A stretch of 15,448 nucleotides of DNA from an uncultured Candidatus Competibacteraceae bacterium (GCA_937872125.1 CALMNY010000192.1:1-15448); one strand, 5' to 3'; positions 1 through 8,098 are shown, numbered from the stretch's first letter. Notes: generated by a model from the sequence alone, not told the origin. Translations and numbers: made by a program.

Positions 1-2
1 AC

Positions 3-1847
3 GAAATGTTTCTCTATCGGCCCTACGACAAGGCGACCATCTGGGAACAGGCCAATGTGTTACGGCTGGGCGACCGTCTGCATACTGAAGTATTCCTGTG
101 GGAGTGCATGGGGCTGACGCCGGCCTATGTTTACACTCTGCAACGGCAATGGATGCGCGACGATCTGGCCACGATTACCAACACCTACCCGGATCACGAG
201 GATGTCCAGGGACCGGCGGGTTACAACATTCCCGAAGTGATGACCAACTTCATCCCGCACCGCGCGACCCTGCTGACCAGCGAGGAGCAGATGCTGCCGA
301 TCCTGCGCGACGCCGCCGCGCGGCTGGGCACGCGGCTCCGGACGGTCGGCTGGCTGGAAGCCGGCCTGCTGACGCCAGACGTACTGGCCCGGTTTCCCTA
401 CGAGGAGCATCCCTACAACATCGCGCTGGTGCTGGCGCTGGCCGAGGAGTTGGGCGTGGAACGGGACTACGCGCTCAAGGAAATGGCCGACCGGGTGGTG
501 ATGGACATCGGCGTGCTGAAAAAATATCCGCCGTCACGAGTGAACGGCCGGCTGCTGGAATTTATCAACGGCATGTCCGCCAATGAGCGCTTTGGCTGCC
601 TGGCCAACTGGACGCGCATGGGCTTCGACCAGCAGGATCGCGATCAGGACCCAGGCGTCTGGATCACCACAGTAGTCAATAATCGCGCCGACCGCATTCC
701 CCGCTCGCAGGTGTTCGCCAGCATCCTGGTGAATGATGTCAGCACCGACCGGCATTTCCTGATCGGCACCAATCTGGATGGCCTGCACGGCTACGTCCGC
801 GAAGCCTGGCAACTGTATATCCGCAGTCTCAGCCTGTGGCCAGCCACAGCCAGCGCGGAGTCCGCCCAAAACATTTTGAAGCGACAGGCGCGCTGGCAAC
901 GCATTCCCACCGAGGAACGGCACCTCCACGAGCGGTTGACAGCCTTGTTGCGGGGAATCGGGATCACGGCGATTCCCGAGCCGCCACCGGCGTTCTGGCG
1001 CGACCCGGCGGCCTTGCGCGCCTACCTGACGGCGGCGGGCGTGGTGGCGCAGGGCGAGGACATCGCCACCCATCTGATCGAGGAGGGCCAGTGTTACGAG
1101 GATTATCGGGCGCTGGCCGAGCAGGTGGCGGCGGCTGATCCGACCCGGCGGCCGGCGCTGGAAACGGCGTTTCACGATCAGTTGTGGCGCTGGTTCGCCC
1201 GCAAACTGGTGGTGATCCGCGATCCGCACGCCAGCGGCGAGCAGATCATCGCCCGGATCGCGCAGGAAACGCCGCCGGGTCTGTTCAATCGCATCATGGG
1301 GATGCAGAACATCAAGGGACCGGGGCTGAATTTCGTCTACCGCTGGCAAGCGTGGCAAGCCTGCTACGCCGCCTGCGAACGGTTGAACGATCCCGATCCG
1401 GCGCTGGCGCAACAAGGGCTGCGGGAATTGGCTGGTTTGCAGGAGTTCGGCCAGTTGAGCGAACAGCGGTTGCGGGAAACACTCACCGCCGTTCGTCATC
1501 GCCCCATCGCGCAAAGTGAACACTTTCAGGCGGAACTGGCCTTAATCGAATCGCGGCTGAACCAAGCGGTGGCGGTGATCAAAACCCAATTGCAAACCAG
1601 CGTCAGCCGGCCCAACAGGCTGGCCCGGTTGCTCGGCGAGGTCGAGGCGTTTCTCGACGCCGGCGACGCGGTGAAGCGCCGCAAGCAGGCCGATCAGATT
1701 TACCGGGATTTGACAACCGAACGCATCAGCCACCAACGGGCCGCCCTGGAATTGCAGGCGCTCACCCAGCGCCAGAAAGGCGGCTGGCTCGAAAAGCGGG
1801 TTCGGTCCTGGCTGGCGACCCTGGGCGCCGATCAGAACGCAGCGTAA
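3..1847 (+). CDS. CapB/PgsB-like Mur-ligase-family amide ligase (5' partial), with large extra domains
   Basis: The frame is open to the left window edge (the codon before the ATG at 6 is GAA), so the gene starts upstream and the P-loop N-terminus expected for this family is off-window. Counting from the ATG at 6, the visible part follows Bacillus PgsB/CapB closely. ECMGLTP (33-39) matches the family ECMAVNP, NTYPDHEDVQGP (59-70) matches the Mur-ligase-like DH.DV.GP block, NNRADR (225-230) matches NCRADR, and GMQNIKGPG (432-440) matches the family's C-terminal GVGNIHG. Known role: ATP-dependent amide ligation that builds poly-gamma-glutamate on the cytoplasmic side of the membrane. Odd points: about 160 residues (roughly 270-430) are inserted before the final motif, and a charged helical tail of about 170 residues follows it, whereas PgsB is about 390 residues in all. 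The CapA-like gene follows 56 bases later, which suggests one operon. The fold assignment is firm, but the polymer made is inferred. Confidence 0.8.
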   Translation, partial: EMFLYRPYDKATIWEQANVLRLGDRLHTEVFLWECMGLTPAYVYTLQRQWMRDDLATITNTYPDHEDVQGPAGYNIPEVMTNFIPHRATLLTSEEQMLPILRDAAARLGTRLRTVGWLEAGLLTPDVLARFPYEEHPYNIALVLALAEELGVERDYALKEMADRVVMDIGVLKKYPPSRVNGRLLEFINGMSANERFGCLANWTRMGFDQQDRDQDPGVWITTVVNNRADRIPRSQVFASILVNDVSTDRHFLIGTNLDGLHGYVREAWQLYIRSLSLWPATASAESAQNILKRQARWQRIPTEERHLHERLTALLRGIGITAIPEPPPAFWRDPAALRAYLTAAGVVAQGEDIATHLIEEGQCYEDYRALAEQVAAADPTRRPALETAFHDQLWRWFARKLVVIRDPHASGEQIIARIAQETPPGLFNRIMGMQNIKGPGLNFVYRWQAWQACYAACERLNDPDPALAQQGLRELAGLQEFGQLSEQRLRETLTAVRHRPIAQSEHFQAELALIESRLNQAVAVIKTQLQTSVSRPNRLARLLGEVEAFLDAGDAVKRRKQADQIYRDLTTERISHQRAALELQALTQRQKGGWLEKRVRSWLATLGADQNAA

Positions 1848-1903
1848 CCAGTCAATTCATTCATGTGATAACCCTGAAAATTTGAAGTCTGGAGTAGAAT
1901 TCG

Positions 1904-4030
1904 ATGCCCGCTCCCCCTGCTATCCTGTTCGGCATTTTGTTCCTCTTCATCGCCGGTTGCGGCGGTGGCGGCAGTGGCGATGACAGTTCCCCCCCTTCGC
2001 CGACCGGCTACATCAGCGGCTTGGTGATTGATCTGGATGGGCATCCGGTTGGCAACGCTCAGGTTGTACTATCGGGCGTTTCCGCAACCACCGACGCGAA
2101 TGGCCGTTTCAGTCTGGCGGCCCAGGCCCCTGGCTGGATCACGGTTCGCCACCCGCAATTTCTCGCGCGCACCCGGGCGGCGTTCCCGGAACAGCCAGTA
2201 CTGGTTCGGTTGACGCCGGATGATGGGGAAACCATCGCGCTGCATTTCGTGGGCGACGCCATGTTTGGCCGCCGCTACTACGACCCGAACAGCGATGGCG
2301 ATACCCGGGATGGTCTGATTCAAATGGGCGACGAGGCGCGCACCCAGGCGCAATTGTTGCGCTACATACAACCCTTGCTGGCCCGCGCCGATGTGACTGC
2401 CGTCAACATGGAGTCGCCCCTGATCAGCACGCCCTATTTCGATCCCAACCAGGCGCGTCCCCCCTACTTCCACCCGACCAAGGAATTCGTGTTCGCCAGC
2501 CATCCCAGCGCCGCATTTACGCTACGCGAGGCTGGTGTGGATGTGATTGATCTGGGCAACAACCATATGTACGACGTGCTGGAAACCGGCCTCGTCGAGA
2601 CCAGGGCAACCTTGGAGGCGGCGGGTTATCCAATCGGCGCTGGCCAGTTTGGGGCCGGCAGCAATGAAACCGAGGCCTGGCGACCCGCTTTGCTGACTGT
2701 TCGCGGCGTGACCCTGGCCTTCATTGGCTGCACGGGCATTCCCGGCGACGATCAACCCATCAATTATGTAGCCGCCAGCGACAAGGGCGGCGCCGCCCGT
2801 TGCGCGGACAACCCCCTGCGTCAAGCTATTCAGTCCGCTCGCGCCCAGGCGGGTATCGTCATTGTGATGATCCACGGAGGAAACGAATACGGTCGCAACC
2901 CATCGCCCTTTGTTCAGGAACTGACCGCAACCGCCCGCACCGCCGGCGCAACCCTGATTATCAATCACCATCCCCACGTGGTCGGCGGCCTGAACTGGCA
3001 GGAGGGCGTCCTGACCGCCTGGACTCTGGGCAATTTCCTGTTCGATCAGGATGTTTGGCCGACCTTCGAATCCTATCTGCTGGCCGTGCATATCCGGCGT
3101 GGCCAGGTGGTCCGCGCCTATGTTGAACCGTTCATGATCGCCGACTATGTACCGCGCCCGGTTGTTGGCCCAACTGCGGAATTCGTCGCTCGTGGGGCCG
3201 CTGGTCGCGCTGCTGGACCGTTTCTAGTCGAGGATGGCGCAGCCGAAATAGATGTCGCTGGACGGGCCATCCAGCAGGAAGTTGCCGTATCGCTCGATGG
3301 CAGCGTGGAACCGGGTACGATTTATCGTCTGGAAAATGGCGGGTGGTTGACGACGGCTCAAAGCGCCGGCGCGGTCCTGCCCGGTCGGGACTTGCTCTGG
3401 ACCGGATCGTTCGAGGACGAAACCGCCGACGATCAAACCAATCCAGGAGTGTTATGGGATTTGACCGGCAACGACCGGTTGATCGGCCCGGAATACGCCT
3501 ATGAAGGGCAGGCCGGCGTGCGGCTGCGGCGGCTCTTCACGAACAACGAAGATATTATTTTGACTCACCAACACCGCATCCTGATCAAGCCCAACCAGAA
3601 ACTGTCGGTGATCGGTCGGGCGCGCACCAACGGCAATGTCTCCCTGCAATTAAGCTGGTATCCCGATACTAAGGGTTCTTCCGCAACTCAAACCGTGATC
3701 CCCGATCTGGTGACCAGCGACAATACTTGGCGACCTTTCCGCACCGATGTGACCGCACCGAATTTCCCTGAAGTGGACGATTCCGAGAACCAGCTTCCTC
3801 TCAAACCGGCCGTGGGTTTGTTCCTGCGCCTGTCGCCACCGGGACGCGACCGGGCCACGGCGGATTTCGACAATATCCGGTTGATCGCCTGGGAAGAACC
3901 CGGAACGGCGCCCACCTTGCAGCACGATTATCTTCGCGTCACCGGATCGGTATCGGCCACTCTGCGGCGCGACGTGTTACCCGGCGCGGAAACCTGGACA
4001 CCGCCGCCCGCCATCAAGGTCATGCCGTAG
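1904..4030 (+). CDS. CapA/PgsA-like lipoprotein (PGA_cap metallophosphatase-like domain) with N- and C-terminal beta domains
   Basis: A 708-residue exported lipoprotein. A hydrophobic stretch (6-17) leads to the lipobox IAGC, with Cys19 as lipid acceptor, then a Gly/Ser/Pro linker. Residues 36-103 look like a carboxypeptidase-regulatory-like beta domain (GLVIDLDGHPVGNAQV, TDANGRFS). Residues 112-415 are the CapA (PGA_cap) domain: GDAMFGR 117-123, NMESPL 168-173, DLGNNHMYD 216-224, HGGNEY 324-329, NHHPHVVGG 354-362 and LGNFLFDQ 375-382. Residues about 495-665 look like a carbohydrate-binding or jelly-roll beta sandwich (GSFED, ADFDNIRLIAW). CapA proteins are needed to make or export poly-gamma-glutamate, and their exact chemistry is debated. 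The start is supported by GGAG at 1891-1894, nine bases upstream. Bacillus CapA is near 380 residues, so this one is nearly doubled by extra modules. No CapC lies between it and the CapB-like gene. Confidence 0.85.
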   Translation: MPAPPAILFGILFLFIAGCGGGGSGDDSSPPSPTGYISGLVIDLDGHPVGNAQVVLSGVSATTDANGRFSLAAQAPGWITVRHPQFLARTRAAFPEQPVLVRLTPDDGETIALHFVGDAMFGRRYYDPNSDGDTRDGLIQMGDEARTQAQLLRYIQPLLARADVTAVNMESPLISTPYFDPNQARPPYFHPTKEFVFASHPSAAFTLREAGVDVIDLGNNHMYDVLETGLVETRATLEAAGYPIGAGQFGAGSNETEAWRPALLTVRGVTLAFIGCTGIPGDDQPINYVAASDKGGAARCADNPLRQAIQSARAQAGIVIVMIHGGNEYGRNPSPFVQELTATARTAGATLIINHHPHVVGGLNWQEGVLTAWTLGNFLFDQDVWPTFESYLLAVHIRRGQVVRAYVEPFMIADYVPRPVVGPTAEFVARGAAGRAAGPFLVEDGAAEIDVAGRAIQQEVAVSLDGSVEPGTIYRLENGGWLTTAQSAGAVLPGRDLLWTGSFEDETADDQTNPGVLWDLTGNDRLIGPEYAYEGQAGVRLRRLFTNNEDIILTHQHRILIKPNQKLSVIGRARTNGNVSLQLSWYPDTKGSSATQTVIPDLVTSDNTWRPFRTDVTAPNFPEVDDSENQLPLKPAVGLFLRLSPPGRDRATADFDNIRLIAWEEPGTAPTLQHDYLRVTGSVSATLRRDVLPGAETWTPPPAIKVMP

Positions 4031-4160
4031 CGCGTCGCGCCCCGGTCGTGCATCATGCTTCCGTTCGCCTGGCCTCCATGCACCGCCGAACCACCCTGGA
4101 TCGCCAGGCTTGCGATGGAAGCGCCAAGGTTCTCCCTCGCCATGCCAACGCCTCAACATC
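4031..4160 (+). other. 130-base gap between the CapA-like gene and the ABC ATPase gene
   Basis: I see no strong promoter, terminator hairpin or Shine-Dalgarno site here. The ATPase frame stays open back to an ATG at 4110. The residues between 4110 and 4160 do not resemble ABC proteins, and no ribosome site favours that ATG. Confidence 0.5.
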
Positions 4161-5045
4161 ATGACCACCTTGTTGGAAACTCATAATCTGATCAAGCACT
4201 TTCGCGATGTAGATGCCGTGAACGGGATTGATTTGGCGCTGCCGGCCGGTTGCTGTTTTGGGCTGCTCGGCCCCAACGGCGCTGGCAAAACCACGACGGT
4301 CGAGTTGCTGGAAGGCATCCAGGAACCGACCAGCGGCCTGATCCGCTACCGGGGCGAGCCGCTCGGCCCCCGGTTCCGTCAGGACATCGGTATCATGTTC
4401 CAGTCCACAGCCTTGCAGGATTACGTGACTGGTCGCGAGAATCTGCGGATGTTCGGCAGTTTCTACCGCCGCACTCTGCCGGTCGCCGAACTGGTCGAAG
4501 CCTGCGCGCTGGGCGAATTCCTGGACCGCGACACCCGCAAGCTGTCGGGCGGTCAACGACAACGGTTACTGCTGGCTATCGCCCTGGTCAACGACCCGGA
4601 ACTGATTTTTCTGGATGAGCCGACCACCGGTCTCGATCCGCAGGCCCGCCGCAATTTCTGGGAGCTGATCCACCGGATCAAGGCGCGTGGCAAAACCATC
4701 CTGCTGACTACGCACTACATGGAAGAGGCTTATCACCTGTGCGACGAGATCGCCATCATGGATCATGGCCGGATCATCGCGCAGGGCGCTCCGCGCGAGT
4801 TGCTGGCGGCGCATTTCGACGATGTGGTGCTGCAACTGCCGCTGGCGGATTTTCCCAATCCCGCGCCGCCGCTGGCGCTAACCGTGATGCGGGGGCGGGA
4901 TGCGGTGGAGATTCTCACCCGCGATGTCAACGCCGCCATCCGGGAGCTGCTGGCGTGGAATATTTCGCTGGCGCGGCTGCAAATCCGGCCGCGCACCCTG
5001 GAAGATTTATTTTTGGAACTAACCGGGCGGGAGTTGCGGGCATGA
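4161..5045 (+). CDS. ABC-2 type exporter, ATP-binding subunit
   Basis: A 294-residue cytoplasmic ATPase with all ABC motifs: Walker A GPNGAGKTT (37-45), Q-loop Q81, signature LSGGQRQR (128-135), Walker B LIFLDEP (148-154) and switch His185. The C-terminal tail RPRTLEDLFLELTGRELRA is typical of DrrA/CcmA/NodI-like exporters. I chose the ATG at 4161 over the in-frame ATG at 4110 because the family normally starts a few residues before the first beta strand (LLETHNLIKHF). Neither start has a clear ribosome site. The stop codon overlaps the permease start (ATGA), so the two are translated together and form one transporter. The substrate cannot be read from the sequence. Sitting downstream of CapB/CapA-like genes makes an envelope polymer, lipid or peptide plausible, but the 130-base gap weakens that link. 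Confidence 0.9.
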   Translation: MTTLLETHNLIKHFRDVDAVNGIDLALPAGCCFGLLGPNGAGKTTTVELLEGIQEPTSGLIRYRGEPLGPRFRQDIGIMFQSTALQDYVTGRENLRMFGSFYRRTLPVAELVEACALGEFLDRDTRKLSGGQRQRLLLAIALVNDPELIFLDEPTTGLDPQARRNFWELIHRIKARGKTILLTTHYMEEAYHLCDEIAIMDHGRIIAQGAPRELLAAHFDDVVLQLPLADFPNPAPPLALTVMRGRDAVEILTRDVNAAIRELLAWNISLARLQIRPRTLEDLFLELTGRELRA

Positions 5046-6049
5046 ATTTCCAGCGTTTCTGGGCCGTTTTTGTTTGCCGCAACTGGGAATTCCTGCGCGA
5101 CCGCTCGACGCTGACCTGGAACCTGCTGTTTCCCATTTCTCTGATCGCTGGTTTCGCCGTTGCATTTTCCGGGCCGGGGCTGGCGCTGTACAAGGTGGGC
5201 GTACTGGGCGATGCCGCCAGCGGCGGCGGGGATGCGTTTTTCAAGACCCGTTACGTTCAGTTTATTCCCTTCGTTGACCTGCCCGCCGCTTTGCCCAAGG
5301 TCGAGCGCCATCAACTGGACATGCTGGTGGATCCGGTCGGGCGGCGCTACTGGATCAACGAGGAGTCGCCCAAGGGCTACGTGCTGGAGCGGGTGCTGCG
5401 CGGCGCTGACGCCCCGGCCACGTTCGACAAACAAACCGTGAGTGGACAGGTCATCCGTTATGTGGACTGGATTGCGCCGGGCATCCTGGCGATGAACATG
5501 ATGTTCAGTTGTCTGTTCGGAGTCGGCTACGTCATCGTCCGTTACCGCAAAAGCGGGATGCTGAAGCGGTTGAAGGCGACGCCGCTGACGCCGCTGGAAT
5601 TTCTGTCCGCCCAGGTCGTTTCGCGGCTCTGGCTGATTCTGGCGACTACTGCGCTGGTATTTGCAGGAACCGACTGGTTTATCGGCTTCCCGATGCACGG
5701 CTCCTATCTGGCCTTGGGCCTGGTGTTTTTGGTGGGGGCGATCAGCCTGATCAGCCTGGGATTAATCGTCGCCGCCCGCACCAACAGCGAGGAAGTCGCC
5801 GCCGGCTTACTGAACGCGCTCAGTTGGCCGATGACGTTTCTGTCGGGCGTCTGGTTTTCGCTGGAAGGCGTGCATCCGGTGCTGCAACAGTGCGCGCAAC
5901 TGGCGCCGCTGACGCACATCATTGATGCGGCGCGGGCCATCATGATTGATGGCGCTGATCTGGCGGCGATTTCCGGGCATCTGCTGGTGCTGACCATGAT
6001 GAGCATCGGCTTCATGGCGGTGGGGGCCTGGCGATTTCGGTGGGAGTAG
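5042..6049 (+). CDS. ABC-2 type exporter, permease subunit
   Basis: A 335-residue inner-membrane protein. The predicted layout is one membrane segment near 26-44, a soluble stretch at about 45-140, and then five hydrophobic segments near 146-165, 192-213, 222-243, 256-276 and 311-330. This is the usual ABC-2 permease layout. RYRKSGMLKRLKATPLTPLEFLSAQV (166-191, split here only by description) matches the conserved cytoplasmic coupling loop with its K/R-L-x-x-T-P-L signature. The start ATG overlaps the ATPase stop by four bases, so translation is coupled. An open frame starting at 4739 upstream is only an extension into the ATPase gene. The last codons (TGG GAG TAG) also supply the GGGAG that can act as ribosome site for the small frame at 6055. 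Confidence 0.88.
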   Translation: MNFQRFWAVFVCRNWEFLRDRSTLTWNLLFPISLIAGFAVAFSGPGLALYKVGVLGDAASGGGDAFFKTRYVQFIPFVDLPAALPKVERHQLDMLVDPVGRRYWINEESPKGYVLERVLRGADAPATFDKQTVSGQVIRYVDWIAPGILAMNMMFSCLFGVGYVIVRYRKSGMLKRLKATPLTPLEFLSAQVVSRLWLILATTALVFAGTDWFIGFPMHGSYLALGLVFLVGAISLISLGLIVAARTNSEEVAAGLLNALSWPMTFLSGVWFSLEGVHPVLQQCAQLAPLTHIIDAARAIMIDGADLAAISGHLLVLTMMSIGFMAVGAWRFRWE

Positions 6050-6054
6050 GTCTG

Positions 6055-6123
6055 ATGGGAAAAGGACTGCCAAGACTGCCATCCTTGCTGGAACGCAAAC
6101 TCTACAAGACGGGGCAAACCTGA
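6055..6123 (+). pseudogene. Out-of-frame N-terminal fragment of the putative endonuclease
   Basis: A 22-codon frame, ATG at 6055 to TGA at 6121-6123, reading MGKGLPRLPSLLERKLYKTG then QT. It has a good ribosome site (GGGAG 6042-6046, eight bases before the ATG). The endonuclease frame continues one base over and has no ATG of its own in this stretch. Skipping one base at ACC-TGA would join this peptide to DVHCWKAAQNRS and on through the nuclease. From memory, a KLYKTGQT-like N-terminus fits BstXI-type enzymes. I read it as the true start of the gene, separated by a frameshift mutation or a sequencing error. Confidence 0.5.
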
Positions 6124-6124
6124 T

Positions 6125-6790
6125 GTGCATTGTTGGAAAGCGGCCCAAAACCGATCCGCGCCACTTGGCGGTGAATATGTTGCGCGTATTCCGGCAACAA
6201 CAGCGATGAATCGCGGAGAAAAAATTATCAGGGGATTTAACTCAACTTCCAGCAAAGGTGCTGGAATCCGGGTATTTGAATATGCGAGTCTTCAGACCAT
6301 CGTGAATTGCCGAAATCAACTTGAAGCCTTATTTTGGCTTTGCAAGGATTCGGAGCGCGTTATGATAAAAAATGGGATGGCTGAATCCGATATTATGCGG
6401 CGTAAGACGGAAAAGCTCAAACAATGTCAGGAACTTCATCTGTTTGATTATAAAAAATTGAAGCAATCGCGCATATTGAATAGAGAAGCGCAAACCATTT
6501 GTCCCTTATGTCTTGAGGAAATATCCGGCGAAGGTTTCTTGAACCGCTTACAACAGGCTGAAGGCCGAGAAGTACCCGATCTCACGATAACACAATTAAA
6601 TCTCTTCCATATTCAGGAGTTGCAAATCGGCGTATTCAATCACCGCCCATACAATTTGGGTTGGGGACACCACCATTGCAATGTCGTAGTAAGAGATGCA
6701 GGAATAGAACAAACACTGGATTGGATGGATGATGTGCTCGATAAAAATATTGATGGGGGTTATTTTACGCCTAAAAAAAGACCAAGCTGA
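6125..6790 (+). CDS. Putative HNH-family type II restriction endonuclease (BstXI-like), N-terminus disrupted
   Basis: A 221-residue frame from the GTG at 6125. The C-terminal half looks like a ββα-metal (HNH) nuclease: CPLC at 126-129 for zinc, LFHI with His162 as the likely catalytic His, Asn172 in FNHRPYNLGWG, and GHHHCNVVV (181-189) in the place of the usual LC..CN..K. It lies tail-to-tail with a DNA methyltransferase gene, the usual company of a restriction enzyme. I recall BstXI-type enzymes carrying a similar AEGREVPDLT...NHRPYNLGWGHHHCN block, but could not check. The GTG has no convincing ribosome site. An ATG at 6206 overlaps the stop of a 28-codon frame (6123-6209), but GEYVARIPATT upstream of it looks like real protein. 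The likely native start is 6055 in another frame. GC is about 40% in sampled lines, far below its left neighbour, which suggests transfer. Confidence 0.6.
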   Translation: MHCWKAAQNRSAPLGGEYVARIPATTAMNRGEKIIRGFNSTSSKGAGIRVFEYASLQTIVNCRNQLEALFWLCKDSERVMIKNGMAESDIMRRKTEKLKQCQELHLFDYKKLKQSRILNREAQTICPLCLEEISGEGFLNRLQQAEGREVPDLTITQLNLFHIQELQIGVFNHRPYNLGWGHHHCNVVVRDAGIEQTLDWMDDVLDKNIDGGYFTPKKRPS

Positions 6791-6832
6791 GGAGTTCTCT
6801 TTTCCGGCCTTGCCGTAACAATATGAGATATA

Positions 6833-7852
6833 TCACAATTTTTTTTCTATTTTATTGCCGATTTCCAATCGCGCCACCATTCGTGAAACCCAGACCGGAT
6901 CAATCTCTATAGCAATGGCGCGTCGTCCAAGCTTCAACGCCGCAATCGCGGTGCTACCCGAACCGCCGAAGCAATCCAATACAATGTCACCAGGATAAGT
7001 AGTTGCCTGTACGGCATGTTCAAGGAGCGCCGCCGGCTTCTCGGCAGGGTGCTTGCCCCGATAAGGACGAACCGATGGAAAATTCCAGACATCCGTAAAT
7101 TCTTTTGAGGAATCCATGATGAACGGACGAACGGCATCTTCATAGGGAAGTATGGATTCAATTTTACCGGTACTTAACAGAACCGCACAAACTTTTTCAT
7201 ATTGCTCCCGACTGGGAACATTGCGACCCGCTTCCCAGTTTGAAATCGTCCCACCATGGTTAATCCGACCGTACAAACCCGTTTTTTCAGCTAACTCATG
7301 CGCACTCATTCCTGCTTTGATTCGTATCTCCTTGAGATAATGGCCAAACGGAGAGCGGTGTAGATTTCCATCACTGGCCGGTTCGGCAAAAATAATGCGT
7401 TCGGTGTGTGGATACCATTGGCGTAAAGCCTCCTTTTTCATTTTCTGCTTCCATCCATCGAATCCGGGATCATTAGGTTTGGTCCAAACGATTTGCGAAA
7501 GGATATTGAAATCCTTGGAAAATATAACTTCCAGGCGGGCAGCCATCGAAGAGGCGCAGAAACAGAAAAGAGATCCATTGGACTTCAGTACACGACGCCA
7601 CTCCATGGCGTATTGGGTCATCCATTCCAGATAATGCTTATCCTCCTCAAAAGCGGTGTCGCCATAAATATTCTGCTTTTTGGTTGAATGATAAGGCGGA
7701 TCGGTCAAGATCAGTGAAATGCTTTGACCAGGAATTTGCCGAAGCAGCGCCAGGGAATCGCCTTCCACCAGCATCGCCTGCGTAGAGGACGCGCGAACGG
7801 ATTCTCCAAGAGCTATTTCAATATTCTGAAAATCCAGTTTTCGATTACTCAT
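6833..7852 (-). CDS. Beta-class DNA methyltransferase (N6-adenine or N4-cytosine) with an internal XRE-type HTH
   Basis: A 339-residue S-adenosylmethionine-dependent methyltransferase. The catalytic motif TDPPY lies at 50-54, followed by a target-recognition part (WTKPNDPGFDGW 123-134), KHPAEKP (267-273), and the SAM-binding FGGSGST at 295-301. Motif IV before motif I marks the beta class; DPPY favours exocyclic amino methylation, most often N6-adenine. Between them, residues 168-226 read as a complete XRE-type helix-turn-helix (LKEIRIKAGMSAHELAEKTG ... ISNWEAGRNVPS). That insert could help find the target site or bind the gene's own control region. The start lies six bases after the stop of the ribbon-helix-helix gene, so they form an operon. 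It converges on the putative endonuclease, as expected for a restriction-modification pair. Confidence 0.88.
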   Translation of the reverse strand: MSNRKLDFQNIEIALGESVRASSTQAMLVEGDSLALLRQIPGQSISLILTDPPYHSTKKQNIYGDTAFEEDKHYLEWMTQYAMEWRRVLKSNGSLFCFCASSMAARLEVIFSKDFNILSQIVWTKPNDPGFDGWKQKMKKEALRQWYPHTERIIFAEPASDGNLHRSPFGHYLKEIRIKAGMSAHELAEKTGLYGRINHGGTISNWEAGRNVPSREQYEKVCAVLLSTGKIESILPYEDAVRPFIMDSSKEFTDVWNFPSVRPYRGKHPAEKPAALLEHAVQATTYPGDIVLDCFGGSGSTAIAALKLGRRAIAIEIDPVWVSRMVARLEIGNKIEKKL

Positions 7853-7858
7853 AAAGTC

Positions 7859-8098
7859 TCACGATGATTTTTCTCTGTCTGGTCCCGATAAATCGGAATG
7901 TTCCAGCAAAGGCCAACGTGCTTTTAAATACTGTTCAACGGCATCACGAACCACCCACGCCATAGAGACTTTTTGGCGTTCGGCAATCCGCTCAAGCTCC
8001 AGATAGTGCTGTTCGGGAAAACTGACGGAGGCGCGCACTGTGCGTTCCGTAGCGGCTGTTGATGATGATGTGACTTTACGATTAGCCATAGCGGACAT
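7859..8098 (-). CDS. Ribbon-helix-helix (CopG/Arc-like) transcriptional regulator
   Basis: A 79-residue basic protein. The stretch RTVRASVSFPEQHYLELERI (19-38), continuing to AVEQYLKAR (53-61), has the RHH pattern: a short beta strand (VRASVSF) that contacts DNA as a dimer, then two helices. A low-complexity Ser/Thr N-terminus and an acidic tail flank it. The methyltransferase gene starts six bases after its stop, so it probably acts as the controller of this restriction-modification cassette, a job usually done by an HTH C protein. The start could be the ATG at 8098 or the one at 8089; the predicted transcript start near 8108 leaves very little leader for the first. A 13-base palindrome in its own promoter is the likely operator. 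Confidence 0.75.
   Translation of the reverse strand: MSAMANRKVTSSSTAATERTVRASVSFPEQHYLELERIAERQKVSMAWVVRDAVEQYLKARWPLLEHSDLSGPDREKSS

Noticed and set aside
534..1523. Long minus-strand open frame inside the CapB-like gene
   Set aside because: It is the antisense of a clearly coding frame in GC-rich DNA and shows no protein motif.
4763..5698. Long minus-strand open frame across the ABC genes
   Set aside because: It is antisense to the ATPase and permease genes, which both have clear family motifs.
6123..6209. 28-codon frame as a separate small gene
   Set aside because: It has no motif or ribosome site of its own; it is better explained as an alternative frame of the disrupted endonuclease start.
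6839..6846. T8 run after the endonuclease stop as a terminator
   Set aside because: Only a weak four-base ATAT stem precedes it, and the run lies inside the last codons of the methyltransferase.
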